Shown here piece after piece: positions 35,064 to 53,359 of a stretch of DNA of 64,000 nucleotides. Positions within the stretch are counted from its first letter, which is position 1, and every line of letters starts with the position of its first letter. The position numbers were made by a program, and so were the translations under genes. This DNA is from Trichuris trichiura (Eukaryota; Nematoda; Enoplea; Trichinellida; Trichuridae): NCBI GenBank assembly GCA_037903355.1, contig JBAJFE010000040.1, positions 87,297 through 151,296 of the forward strand. Direction: 5' to 3'. Below the pieces are notes generated by a model. The model was given only the letters and a program-made list of their open reading frames with translations, searched no databases and was not told the origin of the DNA.

Positions 35064-35821
35064 AAGCTGATTTGCTTTTCTTTCGTTTTCATCAACTCAT
35101 AGCATATTACAAGACTTGTATAATGATTTTCATGTTCATTCACCTACTGTTATTTTAAAACCGTTATCTTAGTTTGAGTATAACCGCACTTATTCGAACT
35201 AAATGAGACTGAGTGTGATGCCAATAAATGATTGCTTCTTCAGTTTTTGCACTTAGGGATCTTTTCGTAACGTCGCGCTCCGATTCGCCAACATTCTTTA
35301 GCCAAGCAGGTATTCTGATTATGACTGTTTCTTTCTCTTTTTTCACGTCAGATATTAATGCAGTTCAAACTGTTCATTTTTTAAAGCGAATAGACAACCT
35401 GCTTAACCTCTATCCGTAATCGTTATTACCTCTGTTTTTTCTTTCAACGTAAGTACAGCGCTTTTTTCTCGTTAAGGACATGTCTAGCAACAGAAATTGT
35501 TATGCTTCTCCAACCGCACGCAAATGAGCATTTCAACGCTAACACTAAAAGCCAGTTCAAGTTCCAACAAAAAGAAATTTGACGCCAAGCAAGCGGCTGC
35601 ATAACGTTACAAAAGGAACCCAAAATGTCTAAAAAGTTGAAAACTTTTCTCTTTGCCAATCCAAGTTCTACAGCACAACGCAGGTATACTCTTCTTGCGA
35701 TTTCAAATTCAGAAAGTAGCAAATGATGCGCAGGATTACTTTTTTTATCCTGCGCATCAGTTGAACTTCTTTACTGTAACATTTTTACGCTGCCAGCTTA
35801 CTGCCACAATGAACAACAGTT
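35064..35821. other. No recognisable gene
   Basis: Only short frames on both strands, none family-like. This spans the gap between the tRNA and the end of the minus-strand orphan gene. Confidence 0.45.
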
Positions 35822-36658
35822 TCATTCGTCACTGCGCACAAGCAGCGGATTACATAGTATTTTTTCCGTGAAAGGCGATGGCGCCATTTTACATCTAGTT
35901 AAGCGGCTCTTCAGATCGTTCAACAACTTTCGTTCCTTCGGCCACTGGTAATTGTAAAGGGAAAAAAGATAGGCTATAAAGGATATCTCGTCAAGCTCCA
36001 TTTGATAATGACATTTTGCCAACTTTGCTTCGAAAGTGTGTAGCGTAGATATCGACAGTGGCGCCCCCTTGGAGCAAAAGCACAAAGCATAGCATACGTA
36101 AGGAAGCAGTCGGTTGGGCAAACTGACCGGCCACGCGCCTTCTCTGGCCAATCGTTCGGCCAATCGATCGGACAAACGTTCGGGACAATCGACGAGACGA
36201 GTAAACATGCAAACAGTATGTATGCCATAGACAACTTCGGCCGTAAGCAATCGCCTTCGATAGATCTCCAATAGAACGCGATTCAAATAGGGAAACGAGA
36301 CGCTTCGTTGCTCCTTGGCCAACACCAACAGGCACAAAAGGATCCACAATTGTTGATTTTTAAAATTCAAACAATTCTCCGATAGCAAATTGACAAATCG
36401 GCTGCACACGCGATGACGGGCCAAACGATTGTCGCTTAGCAGATCGTTAAGGGCGGCTGTGATTGTACCAAAGAAGCAAAGAGTTTCCAAATAAGGCGAC
36501 AATGGATCTTCGGCCGAAACAATTCGTCTAAAACGTTCCACGCTGCTACTTTCCACTATTAGCTTATCGACTACCGTTCTTGGCTCAAGGAAGGACCATT
36601 TGGTCTTCAGCCTTTGAGTCATTTGCATAAAATGGTCAACCAATGCCTTATTAGCCAT
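35822..36658 (-). CDS. Unrecognised Leu-rich helical protein
   Basis: An uninterrupted frame from an ATG at 36656-36658 to a stop at 35822-35824 encodes 278 residues rich in Leu, Arg and Cys, predicted all-helical (NRLARHRVCSRFVNLLSE, DCPERLSDRLAERLARE, LPNRLLPYVCYALCF). No signal peptide is evident. A TTGCAG just upstream (acceptor ending at 36668) may mean the true protein starts in an earlier exon. Repeated helical pairs recall HEAT/FAST-kinase-type solenoids, but I see no diagnostic motif and do not assign it. Its length on the less GC-skewed strand and absence of stops make it very likely real. Confidence 0.7.
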   Translation of the reverse strand: MANKALVDHFMQMTQRLKTKWSFLEPRTVVDKLIVESSSVERFRRIVSAEDPLSPYLETLCFFGTITAALNDLLSDNRLARHRVCSRFVNLLSENCLNFKNQQLWILLCLLVLAKEQRSVSFPYLNRVLLEIYRRRLLTAEVVYGIHTVCMFTRLVDCPERLSDRLAERLAREGAWPVSLPNRLLPYVCYALCFCSKGAPLSISTLHTFEAKLAKCHYQMELDEISFIAYLFSLYNYQWPKERKLLNDLKSRLTRCKMAPSPFTEKILCNPLLVRSDE

Positions 36659-36719
36659 ACAGAACGCCTGCAACACAAGTCATTCACGCGGCGAGACTAT
36701 CCAATCTTAAAAGTAGACG

Positions 36720-38072
36720 TAGCCAACATGGCGCTGCCAAGTTCGAACTACAAATAGAGCGAATTGTTACAAAAAATTTATTATCCCAAACAACAACCAG
36801 CCGAAAATGGGCGCGCCGGACAAAAGCAGTCTAAAATCTAAATAACAACAACAACAACAACGGTCGTTCTGGCAAAGTAAGCAATGACGGTACAATGAAA
36901 TCGTTTGCCCCTACCTTCAAACTCCGTTCGGTCGCGCGGAACGGACATCCCGCTCAACATACTTTACCCGTTCCGCAACACCCGCTGCTTCGCCTGCAAG
37001 AAAAAAGGCGTTCGTAGTCAAATTAAAACAGGTGGCGCCACATGTGCGGAATTGAAGTAGGGCGCTAATTTGAGATCAATTTTTTATTATGCCAACGGGC
37101 AGTGGCAAATGAGGTAGAAGAGAGAGAGAGGCGGGAAACCCTGATTTTGCGTCGAAGGGGTCTCCGCAGTGCAAAATCCCTGATAGCAACAATGGCAGAT
37201 ATTCGCATATAGGAGATCGAGAGGCATATAATATCACTTTGTCAGATCAGCAGGCAGGAAGTGTAGCCCTGAGAAAAGTGGTTAAAAGTGGGTGGCAGTG
37301 ACGGATATCGCCAAGAAGAGAAAAACGGTCGAAACGGCAGGTAGGAAACGGGGCAGCAAAATGAACTGAGCAACGTATCAAAAAATATCAAGTTCGAGTT
37401 GTCCCTGAGAAAATCGCTACAAGCGACCGCCTTTCCATCAAGCGTTCAAATGACTGTTTCCAAACAAGGCGACTTGAGAAAACGCTGCTCCTTATGATCA
37501 TTAGACATCCGCTCACCGTCGTTGCTTCAATGGCTTTTACCCTTTGGCTGTCACCCGTACGACGAAACTAAGGAGCAACTTTGTACATTATAAATCCTGG
37601 AAATAAATATCATTCGTAAAAGTAACTACTCAATCTTATGCTTCATAAAGCATATGACACAGGTGGCATACTGCCCTGTTAGAATAATAGGCAGAAGGGA
37701 CTTTGTCAAAACGATTCATTTCGTAAAGAGTGGATAAAAGGGAACAATGGGTGCTTAGGTAGAAAGAATGTGCGTTGGAGGGGACGGCAAAAAAAACCGG
37801 TAGAAAATAAAGTGGAAGGAAGGGATAGGGTTAAAGGATGGTCAGTGGGAGGAGGGTAGTCGGAAAAGGCGGTGGAAAGGTGAGTATAGTAATAGAAAAA
37901 AGGCAGTAAAAAACAAAAAGTCAAAAGACATTGAACGAGTAAGGAACACCTAATAATAGTAGTTGTAATAATAATAATGATAGCAATAATAATAATAATA
38001 TTAGTGTACAAAAAAAAGCAGCGGTATACACGGCCGTCCAAGCGAGCGAGCGAGCGAAAACATTTCAAACGA
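36720..38072. other. Mostly non-coding, possible small minus-strand exon
   Basis: At 36906-36960 on minus, an ATG followed by a GAAG|GTAGGG donor could be a first exon (MLSGMSVPRDRTEF), but its phase does not fit the orphan gene below it. The rest has no gene signal apart from AG-rich patches near 37120 and the AAT microsatellite. Confidence 0.3.
37951..38003. repeat. (AAT)n microsatellite
   Basis: Imperfect AAT/TAA trinucleotide run immediately downstream of the p66 stop codon (minus-strand gene end at 38073), so it may lie in its 3' UTR. Confidence 0.8.
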
Positions 38073-44588
<6,516 letters not shown>

Positions 44589-47507
44589 CTACAGTAGGAC
44601 AGGAAGGAATGAACACCTTTACACTTTGAAAATCAGGAGCAGTCGAGGAATAAGGCCGCTAAACATCGGTCAAGTTTTCAACTACGACCGCAACACCTTC
44701 TGTTGTCTAAAGGTCGACTTTTTCAAGCAACTGTCGCAACCTATTTCGTCACTTTGACCAATTGAACTAAAGCTAAGGTTCGCAACCACTGTTGAGGATC
44801 CAATTGGACCATACCGTAACACTCGGGTCGCACATCTTGCCTTTGCAAAGTTGGAACGAAGGCGATACGAACAGATCAATCATGCCAGGCTGTTTCCAAA
44901 GGCGCGAAATTCCTTACCGGCTATGCATGAAAGCAATGCGACGCTTCCGTAATGAGTTTGCTTCAACGATTTTGAAGGGAACCTACGCGTACAGTACTCC
45001 CGCATCTCCACCTCGTCATGTGTGCAGTCAATTTTTTGCATAACTAATCGGTTTTTGCTTAAAAATTAGGAAATTTGGAAAGCAATTTTGCTGACGAAAT
45101 TGAACTCGTGAAACCGCAACTTTGCAGAGGCGGCAAAAATGCGGCAAATAACCCGCGACGCTCTCCGCGCAACGCCAGTTGAAGCTTGCAATTTATTAAT
45201 AAGAATAATATTTTGCTTTCGAGGCAACGACCAGCGGAAAACTTTTTAAAGTTGCAACTAAATTTAAATTTTTCCTTTTTTTTGTAAACGTAAGTAAGGC
45301 TTTCTTCGAGCAATTAAGCGCTCAAAAATGGGCGCGTCGACCGATTGACAAAATTATTAAGCAAACGCGGAAACTGCCCGCCACTACGTCGGCATTCCTG
45401 TCATACTTTTGTTACAGTAGCTTATTTTCGTTTAACCTGCAAACACTTTTGTGACACAACAAGACTAAGCAGAGCAAGCAACAGGCGGACACGACCGCGG
45501 TGCAACTAATGTCGACGATAGGGGTACTACGGCTAGCAAAGAACCGAAGTTGCATTGATCACTGACCCTGTATAAGAAGATCCAGCGAATGGTCATTTGA
45601 GTGTTGGCCAACGATACTTCCAAGTAGCCAACTGCTGGACAACGATTGCCGCGCCCGGGAAGTGTTGTTGCACCTTGATCATCGAAGTAGTCGATTGTAC
45701 AATGAACGTACAGAGTAGCGAAGTGCTTATCTCATTTTGCGATTTCGCTTATCGCAATGCTACTGACTCACCCATACGCCCACGCATGTGGCTATCGATG
45801 ACAAAGCCGACGTTGTTTACTGAACGAACGAACTTCGATCTCAGCAATTGATCAAATGCAGATTTTAGCTCGCGGCTTATTGGGATAAGTGTGGATGATG
45901 GACATGTTGATAATTCTGGCTTGGCAAATGAAGGTTAACTGGTAAGAGCCGTTGGACTACTAACCCCTCAAGAGAACGGTGAAGGGAACTTACCGACAAT
46001 GGTCATGAGTACTTACACTTAACGGTTGGTCCCAGGAACGAAAGACAGTCTCTGTTGTTGATGACAGCCGGCTGACGACTAGAAGGTCGTTCAGCCAATC
46101 TCTTTTCGTACTTCGAGCCAAATAACACCCGTGAAACCCTTCTAATGATCCCAGACGGACATGTCGCTACTAACCGCTCGATGTCAACATTAGTTGTTGC
46201 GCCCGCTTAAAGAACCAACGGCAGTTGGCTTAACAGGCCAACAGACTAGTAAACGTTTACTAGATGGGATCTTACCTCGATTCCGTATGTCTCTGTGCGG
46301 ATCGGGAAGCCTCCGCGGCCGTCTGGTATCGGCACTCGTCCGACCAAAATGGCTGGTATGACATTGTACAATGGAAGCACCCTGACTCTGATTAGCGGCC
46401 AGTTCATATTTGGCACACTCGCGAGCAGGCCTGGCGCCAACCAAGGGTTTTGTGTGTCCATCAAAGCTTGGAAACGTCGTATCTTGCCGGAAACCGCCTA
46501 CTACATCTATGTCTGGCGTCAAAACTACAGTAAGAACACAAAGGTGATCTTCATTACCAATACCGTAATGATAGTAAGAATTCAAATTTGCTTACAATTC
46601 ACGAGGCGAAATAGTTTTTCGGTGCCAAAGAAATTAGCTTAAAAATATTTAAAAAATTGTACAAACATGCCTTCAACGACCATTGTAATTAAGCGTAAAG
46701 CCTTGCAGCTCGTTAATGTTGGCGAAAACTATTCTTTTCCTGCGTGCCAAGCTTGTAGAAGCTAGCGACTTTGTTTTGTTTTACGAATTAGCGAGTTATC
46801 CTACTCCCACAACCTTCAATTCCTAAGCGAAGTCGTGACGTCACGAACCTTGTTTTCCACTCGTTTACCATTGATATTTTCGTTGGACAGTGCTCGTGAA
46901 TGAGTTTATGAGTTTGTTGCGTGCTACCATGTCCGCCAATCAAAAAATACACATAACGTCTAAATTTACTCCAAATCTAAATGGTTTCGGCGCTCTTTCA
47001 TCGATTCCTTCCAGGGCAACTAAGTAAGTTATTGTGAATGAAACTTGTTACGACGATTTCTTACGACGCTTAAGTTCCCCTAAAAGGCAGGACGCCTTTG
47101 CGTTGTTGGCGCGTACGATTGAGGCCAAAACAATCGTTCAACTTTTAAAATAACCTTTCAAGACTGTTAGATCGTTAGCTTGACGGGGATGAACGTACGA
47201 GCGATCTATGCGTGATTATCCTTTTGTCAGTCGATCTTCAGCTTTATTTTATCGAATAAAATAGAGTTTGGTTCGAGTTTACCATAAACGTTACGAATTA
47301 TTTGCGTACGGTCGGCAAGCTGACGTCAAAGTTCTCCCAAATGCTTTTCCTGCGAGTAAGAGACTAAGGCAATAGGTGGAAGATGTTTTTCTCTGTGAAG
47401 CCAGGTTTTAGAAAAGTAATCTGTGTTTTTTTCCTTGGAAATACTATTTTTTAGGGTTTTAAAAATTTGAACGTCTTAGTGATGCTCAGGTTCCATTTAA
47501 TAAAATA
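44589..47507. other. Mostly gene-free; one ambiguous coding-like patch
   Basis: The missing 5' exon of p66 may lie near here but I could not identify it. At 46190-46585 two minus-strand frames and one plus-strand frame (46295-46642) are open together. One minus frame would be an exon from a GTAG acceptor near 46500 to a GTAAGA donor near 46276, reading VPIPDGRGGFPIRTETYGIE at its end. I cannot decide whether any is real. Nothing else is recognisable. Confidence 0.3.
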
Positions 47508-49830
47508 CAGTAGAACCTCCGAAGTTGACCACCTCCCTATGTCGACCACCTCCTAAGTTGACCGAATTTTGACCATTTGGTTGGTCAGCACGTTAATAAG
47601 CGCAAGGACAACCTCTATACGTTGACCACCACCTTAAATGGGAAGTTGACCGCTTCAGCCGTCACCTGGTATATGCACGCAATGCTAGCTTGCACTCTGT
47701 AAATTGGCCACTTCAAGCAGCTGTTAACCATCATTGCCTTAATGTGCTGTTACTCAACGTAGCGAAGTTTTTCATTAGCCTACATTGGAGATTCCTGATT
47801 ACAGAACCGATTCCGTCGCTTTGACGATGCTTCTTTTATGCTTGCCGGCACAGCTTGCGCGTTTCCTCAAGTACATAAGCTCCCACCTACGCGTTGGCAG
47901 CATTCGCCCATTGAGGGAAATATGACAAATCGAGCCTACTTGAACTCGTTCGCGTCGAGCTCAGTTCTATTCATTCGCTTTGCTATAGGTGTGCGGCAGG
48001 TTTCCTTAACGTGTCTTCGCGAGTGAAGATAGCCCGACTTACGCAGTAATAGACACAGCAGTAGCTACCAAGCTGGTTGAAGTTTGCATTATGGCCAAAC
48101 GGAAAGAATCGAGAGAGTTGGCACTGAAGGAAAAAGTGGATCTTATCCGCTTTCTCGAAACTAGCAGTCAAAGGAAGACAGCAGAACGGTTTCATGTGAG
48201 CAAGACTACCGTTGGCAACATCCAGAGACGTAAACGTGAGTACTTGGAAAGATATGAGAAGGAAAGCGGAGACCCGCAGCGAAGAAAAAGGAGAACCTCC
48301 CTGGACCAAGTCAATGAAGAAGCGTTACATTGGTTTAAGCAAATGAGAGCAGCTAATGCACGCATCTGTGGCCCAATGATCCAGGAAATTGCTAGAAAAT
48401 TCGCCGTGGAATTCGGTTTCACAGGTTTCCAATCATCAAACGGTTGGCTGGCAAAGTTCAAGCTCCGTTATCAGATTTCTCAGAAAATCTTATGCGGCGA
48501 ATTTAGCGAAGTTCCCGTCGAGGTCTTGGAAGACTTCATCTTGAAATTTCGTCATTTCGCCAGTGGCTTTAAGGAAGAGGACATTCAGTGCTGATGAATG
48601 CGGCTTGTTCTTCAAAGCTATGCCTGATAGAAGTCTTGTACTAAAAGGCGATAAATGCAAAAGCGGGAAGCTCTCCAAAGAACGCTTCACTGTGCTTTTT
48701 TGCGCTAGCGCAACTGGGGAGAAGTTGAAGCCATTGGTCATTGGTAAGTCAACGAAACCCCTAGCTATTAAGAACTTGGAGCCTGATGACCTTCCTGCTA
48801 CTTGGAGATCAAATAAATCCGCCTGGATGACAGCCGCCATATTCGAAGAGTGGGTAAGAAGTGTCGACGGACAGATGAAGCGAATGAAACGTTCCATCAT
48901 ATTCGTAGTAGACAACTGCCCGAGCCATCCCCACGTGAAAGACCTCACAAATGTCACGTTAAAATTCCTGCCCCAAACACTACCTCAAAGACCCAGCCTT
49001 TAGATCAAGGCGTAATTACGACGTTTAAGGCGAAATACCGGACCCAGCTTCTGCGGTGAATCGTTGGCATAGCAGAATACACCAGCTCATTTGCGGGAGC
49101 GACTACGATTGCTGCGTCCATTAATGCTTTGGACGCTGTACTTTGGATCAATTTTTCCTGGAATAAGGTTCAACCGGAGGCAATACGGAAATGCTTCAGG
49201 AGAGCTGGATTCGTCAGAGACGAAGAGGATCATGTCGAGCTCCGGCTTGATAGTCCCACTCCCGAAGTAGAGAATGAAGGAGTAAACTTCGAAGATTTCG
49301 TTTCAATGGATGATGAATTGGCCACTTCTACCGAACCCGACCCACAAGCAATCTTTCAGTCTATACTAGCCGAAGCGGAACTGAGCCCAGAAGATGACGT
49401 AGAGGAGGAAAGTGAAAATGAGACGGAAATGGTACAGAAGCTGAAGGAAGAGGACGTCGGGCGCGTGTTACCGCAGCTGAAATGTTTTGCTGCTGAAAAA
49501 TGTCCAAAGATGCTGAGCGCGGTAGCTATCGCGGAGACCGCCCTTGGTGCTTATGTTTGCAGTAAGAATAAGCACCAGACTAGAATTGTTACCTTTTTCA
49601 GCAAGCATTGTAGCCCCTAAAAAGCTTATGCATGATTTTACAGTGTTATTTTTATGCATCTCGCCATTTAATAGACCTCCAATTGATGCTCTGCAATAGA
49701 ATAAAACGCATACAGATGCTAATCTGTTCAGCCGAGTCAGTTATACCCACAGTTCCAATATATTGGCCACCTCCTATGTTGACCAGTTTTCTCCGGTCCC
49801 TTGGGTGGTCAACTTACGGAGGTTCTATTG
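47508..49830 (+). mobile_element. Tigger/pogo DNA transposon, full-length but decayed
   Basis: The terminal inverted repeats CAGTAGAACCTCCGAAGTTG (47508) and CAATAGAACCTCCGTAAGTT (reverse complement of the right end, 49830) are flanked on both sides by TA (47506-47507, 49831-49832), the pogo target duplication. Subterminal GTTGACCACC motifs repeat at both ends and may be transposase-binding sites. It encodes a broken Tigger transposase. At 2.3 kb it is about full length. Confidence 0.92.
48091..49620 (+). pseudogene. Tigger-type transposase, frameshifted
   Basis: It starts MAKRKESRELALKEKVDLIR, a Psq-type helix-turn-helix (TAERFHVSKTTVGNI), then a CENP-B-type DNA-binding domain (SNGWLAKFKLRYQIS). 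The DDE core follows in a second frame: FSADECGLFF with the first Asp, KERFTVLFCA, and IFVVDNCPSH with the second. The third Asp (TQPLDQGVI) is back in the first frame, which then meets a TGA at 49057-49059. The acidic C-terminal tail stays open to 49620. Two frameshifts (near 48580 and 48985) and one stop make it inactive. Motifs are closest to the TIGD4/Tigger4 branch as I know it. Confidence 0.88.
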
Positions 49831-50384
49831 TATAAGATCGCTCGACAAGACGCTACAGTCTTTTTTCCCGCGCTGCAGCTTGCCCAAAAAAGGTATTCGT
49901 CTTGCGGGCAAAGAAGCAGTGAACAAATGCCGCTTTTGTCGAAATGCAATCGAGCATTTGCGATGTGTTTAGCGGTGCAGCGCGTTTTCTCGCGCAAAAT
50001 ATGATAGCATAGCGCTCAGCCGAAAGTTTTCAGATTGTTGGCAACGCTACAGCTTAGTGACGATTAATTTTGTTTTTAAGATTTCCTATTACAACGGAAA
50101 ATGGATTGAACAAGAAGCTGGCCAATTGCTGAATGCGCAGCAGTGTTGGACCTCTTTTATTTGTTGTTTTAATCGGAATAAAAGTTTCAGCGTTCCTCCA
50201 GCGGTTTTGCGACGTAAATCGCCTGCCGACGATAAGCTTATGAGAGTTTACGCACATACTGTGTTTGTACCATCATTCCTAACCAGAATATGTCTAAGTT
50301 GCTCAGGACAGCCCGGGTGACTATTGTGCATTAGCAGCGTTAACTAACTTATATACAGCCAAATAGCTGCTCTTCCAATGAAAT

Positions 50385-50706
50385 ATGACGAGCAAAATTA
50401 TTGCCGTTCCAATGGACATAGTTCCCTCTATCCGTGGTCAGCGGAAAAGAGAAGAAAATGAAAATGCTTTCATTTACCGTAGGACTAAGAATGCTCAGGT
50501 AAAGTTTTATTTGAAATACGAGTCCGGTAATTCAAAAATAGTTTTTCGATAGTACAATGCCTCCACCACTTAGAAGCTGTGTCGACGCTCCAGTTTGACG
50601 TTACTTGTTGCAGACAATCAACGAACTTAGGCATAGTTGCTGTAGTTCCATGAGTACTGGCTACGAGGGAGGCAACACCGCTCCTTTCGCTCCAGATTTC
50701 AGCTAA
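50385..50706 (+). CDS. Small two-exon orphan
   Basis: Exon 50385-50498 (ATG start, CAG|GTAAAG donor, 38 codons) joins exon 50614-50706 (TTGTTGCAG acceptor, TAA stop, 30 codons plus stop) in phase 0. The product is 68 residues: a charged middle (SIRGQRKREENENAFIYRR) and a Ser/Cys/Gly-rich tail (RHSCCSSMSTGYEGG). No signal peptide and no family known to me. It lies ~750 bases upstream of the PITP gene on the same strand. Clean splice sites and phase are the only support, and such a fit can arise by chance. Confidence 0.4.
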
Positions 50707-51450
50707 GAAATACTTTCTATAACGAGACGGGACTTTGATAGAAATTCTAGCATGATTAGTAGCTTGGAATACGAGTATTCCTTCCCTTTGTTATCTAAAA
50801 TGTAAATTATTTGCATAAAGGGCGAGTTAGGTTTCGTAATTCCTAAAGAATCAACTTGGTTTATTTCCGTCGACTGCAAAAAGCCCATACGCGAAGGCCG
50901 GCTGACAAAGTATCGCCTGAATGAGAACTTAGTAAAATAACTAATGCAATTTCATCCTACGTGGTTTAGTGGCTAACTGGCAGCATTAACACTTCGAAAA
51001 ATTTGAAGGAGTTTGACGTAGGCTAACGGCTGATCGAGATAAACAGTTTCGCGCCAGAAAAACGTACGTTATGTTGTCCATGTGTTCAGTAAAAGTATTG
51101 ATTTCGTTTCTCGGTTTAGGAGAAGTAAGTTTTCCTCTAACGTTAACGCTGCATTGCTAATGTCGTGTACGCACAACTGCTAAGAAAACAATACTATCTT
51201 TTTTGGGCGCTTCGTTGCCTCGCCATCTGTGTCGCGCGCTGAGCTTGTATAAAGCGTCCTCTTGTTTAAAGTGCCAACATGGTTTAAAGACGTTTTCTTT
51301 TACCTTTGTTGATAGGGTAAACTATCTTCGTACTGCTGCTAGCATATGTACCCTAAATGTTCGCTCCGAGAAAAATATTACCCGTACGTAGGCACTCTGC
51401 TCAAGCGCAGTTTATAGACTAAGAGATGGTAAAATGGTGGCTTTTTTAAA

Positions 51451-53356
51451 ATGCTTTTGAGAGAATAGTAAGTACGTATTAATACACTACCTAACCTTTA
51501 CTACCTTTTTTGTAGTCGCATTGTACTTCCGGTAACCTTAGAGGAGGTGGGATACTTTTTGTTCTCGCACGTTTTGCACGTAACCTTTTGCAGTACAAAG
51601 TCGGCCAGCTATGGAATGTGATGGAAACGAGCAAGAATGTAACCGGCGGGGGTCAGGGTGTCGAAATACTTCAAAACGAAGCTTTTCGTAATACACCCTT
51701 AGTTGGTGACAAGTTTGCCAATGGCCAGTTCACTTATAAAATATATCATTTGGATTCGTGAGTTTCGCCAATGCCGACCATTTATTCGTAATTATACCGA
51801 ACGAACAGGAAGGTACCCTGGTGGCTGCGACAACTTCTGCCCTCAGGCGCGACAAAATTGCACGAGCAAGCGTGGAATGCTTTCCCTTATTGTCGCACCA
51901 TTATTACGGTATAACGGAGAAGCCATACTTCTTAGTACAAACAGCGCTGTTGCTTTGCAGAATCCCGATTACATGGAAGAAAACTTTTTAATCAAAGTTG
52001 AGACAATGCATCTTGTTGATCGTGGAACAACTGAAAACGTGAGATTCGTATGCCTTTTCATGGCATGTATATTTATAGCTGTTCTGTGCAGGCCCACAAT
52101 CTCAGCGAAGAAGCCCTTAGTATCCGGAAGATCATTGTAATAGACATTGCTAACGACCCCTTTACTAAGAAAGTAATAATGTTTAATTCATTTAGCAACG
52201 TTCGAAGTTGATATATAAATACTACAAGCAAACTGTTACGAATACAATGCTTTATTTTTTATATTATTAATGGCAGTATTTAGCTGCTTACGGTTATTGT
52301 TATTGTTAATAATTATTTTCTGTAGATTGTAGCATTTGAGTGTTGCAGCATATAACGATTGTAAGATTGTCTTCATTAAGGATAAGCCTGAATATGATCC
52401 TAGAATTTACAAATCGGTGAAAACTGGCCGTGGCCCTTTATGCGATGAATGGTTCAACAGCTGCGTCCCGTATATTTGTTGCTACAAGCTGGTCACCGTT
52501 CAATTCAAATGGTGGGGATTTCAGTCAAGGGCTGAACGATTCATTCAACAGGTTCATTGCTTAGTAGCGCTCTTATCTCTCAACGTTTTTTTGCTTACAC
52601 TAGATAGCTTCCCAGCAATGGGTTAACGTAGTGCTTAATATGAACAAGTTTATCTGTTTTGCAGCAGTATAATTCCTTGTTCCGCCTTTTCCATCGGCAG
52701 CTGTTCTGTACACTCGATAAATGGTGCGATATGACCATTGAAGATATACGCGCTATGGAGCTGCAAGCGAAAACTGACCTAAACGAAGTGAGCTCAAAAT
52801 TGGGCGTACTGACTTTCAAACGTTTTTATCAAAAATTGCCGCTGCTACGCAAAAAAAAGCTAAGATTAATCTGCTTAGATCATAGTTTTGAAACTTTTCT
52901 CCGCTACCGTCATCTATTGTGGCACGCAATTTTCATCGCCGTCATGATGACGACTGTTGACAACGCGACTAAGTACATTTGGGATATTGAACCAGCACGG
53001 CTTTATTTTTTAAGCCTAAGCCTAAGCCTAAGCCCAAGCCAACTGACAAAACAATGTTTGCTATTGTTTGCAAACGCATCCAAAGCTCATGCGTACTTCG
53101 CCTTTCGTTTTCTTCACGCTATGCAAGCTGGATCTTTTGTTTCTAGAAACGGTACGTCGGGAAAGAATGTGGCTATTCGGCAGACGACGATTGAAGGTGA
53201 CGTAGGGCTAAAAGCTTTTCGCTTAACCGTTTGTATCCAGACAGGTAAATGCGCAGCATATGCATTCACGGTTGGTACAAAGAAGCTGTCGTTTTTCAGA
53301 AAGCAGCAGCATTGAAAATGTGCACAGTCGCATCTATGATTAAATTACTTCATTGA
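51451..53356 (+). CDS. Phosphatidylinositol transfer protein, class I
   Basis: Exons: 51451-51467, 51516-51546, 51594-51757, 51809-51908, 51961-52038, 52092-52172, 52333-52551, 52665-52787 and tentatively 53300-53356. Introns 1-5 are 47-53 bases. The product starts [20 protein letters not shown]. Family blocks follow in order: [60 protein letters not shown] and [16 protein letters not shown]. Residues known in mammalian PITPs to hold the inositol head group (Thr/Lys of the TYK motif, Glu and Asn of HEQAWN) and the WW membrane-docking pair are kept. The first eight exons give 271 residues, like human PITPNA/B. The soluble protein exchanges PI for PC between membranes. The acceptor at 52333 adds ~10 residues against mammals and could lie slightly downstream. 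If the last donor is unused, the frame stays open to 53315. Confidence 0.92.
53011..53040 (-). repeat. Short telomere-type repeat
   Basis: Four to five copies of CCTAAG (TTAGGC on minus), the last one mutated to CCCAAG. In the preferred model it lies in the last PITP intron; read through, it would encode an unlikely SLSLSLSPS stretch. Confidence 0.8.
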
Positions 53357-53359
53357 ATT

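Noticed and set aside
35822..36658. FAST-kinase-type mitochondrial protein
   Set aside because: Only general helical character supports it; no FAST or RAP domain motif is visible.
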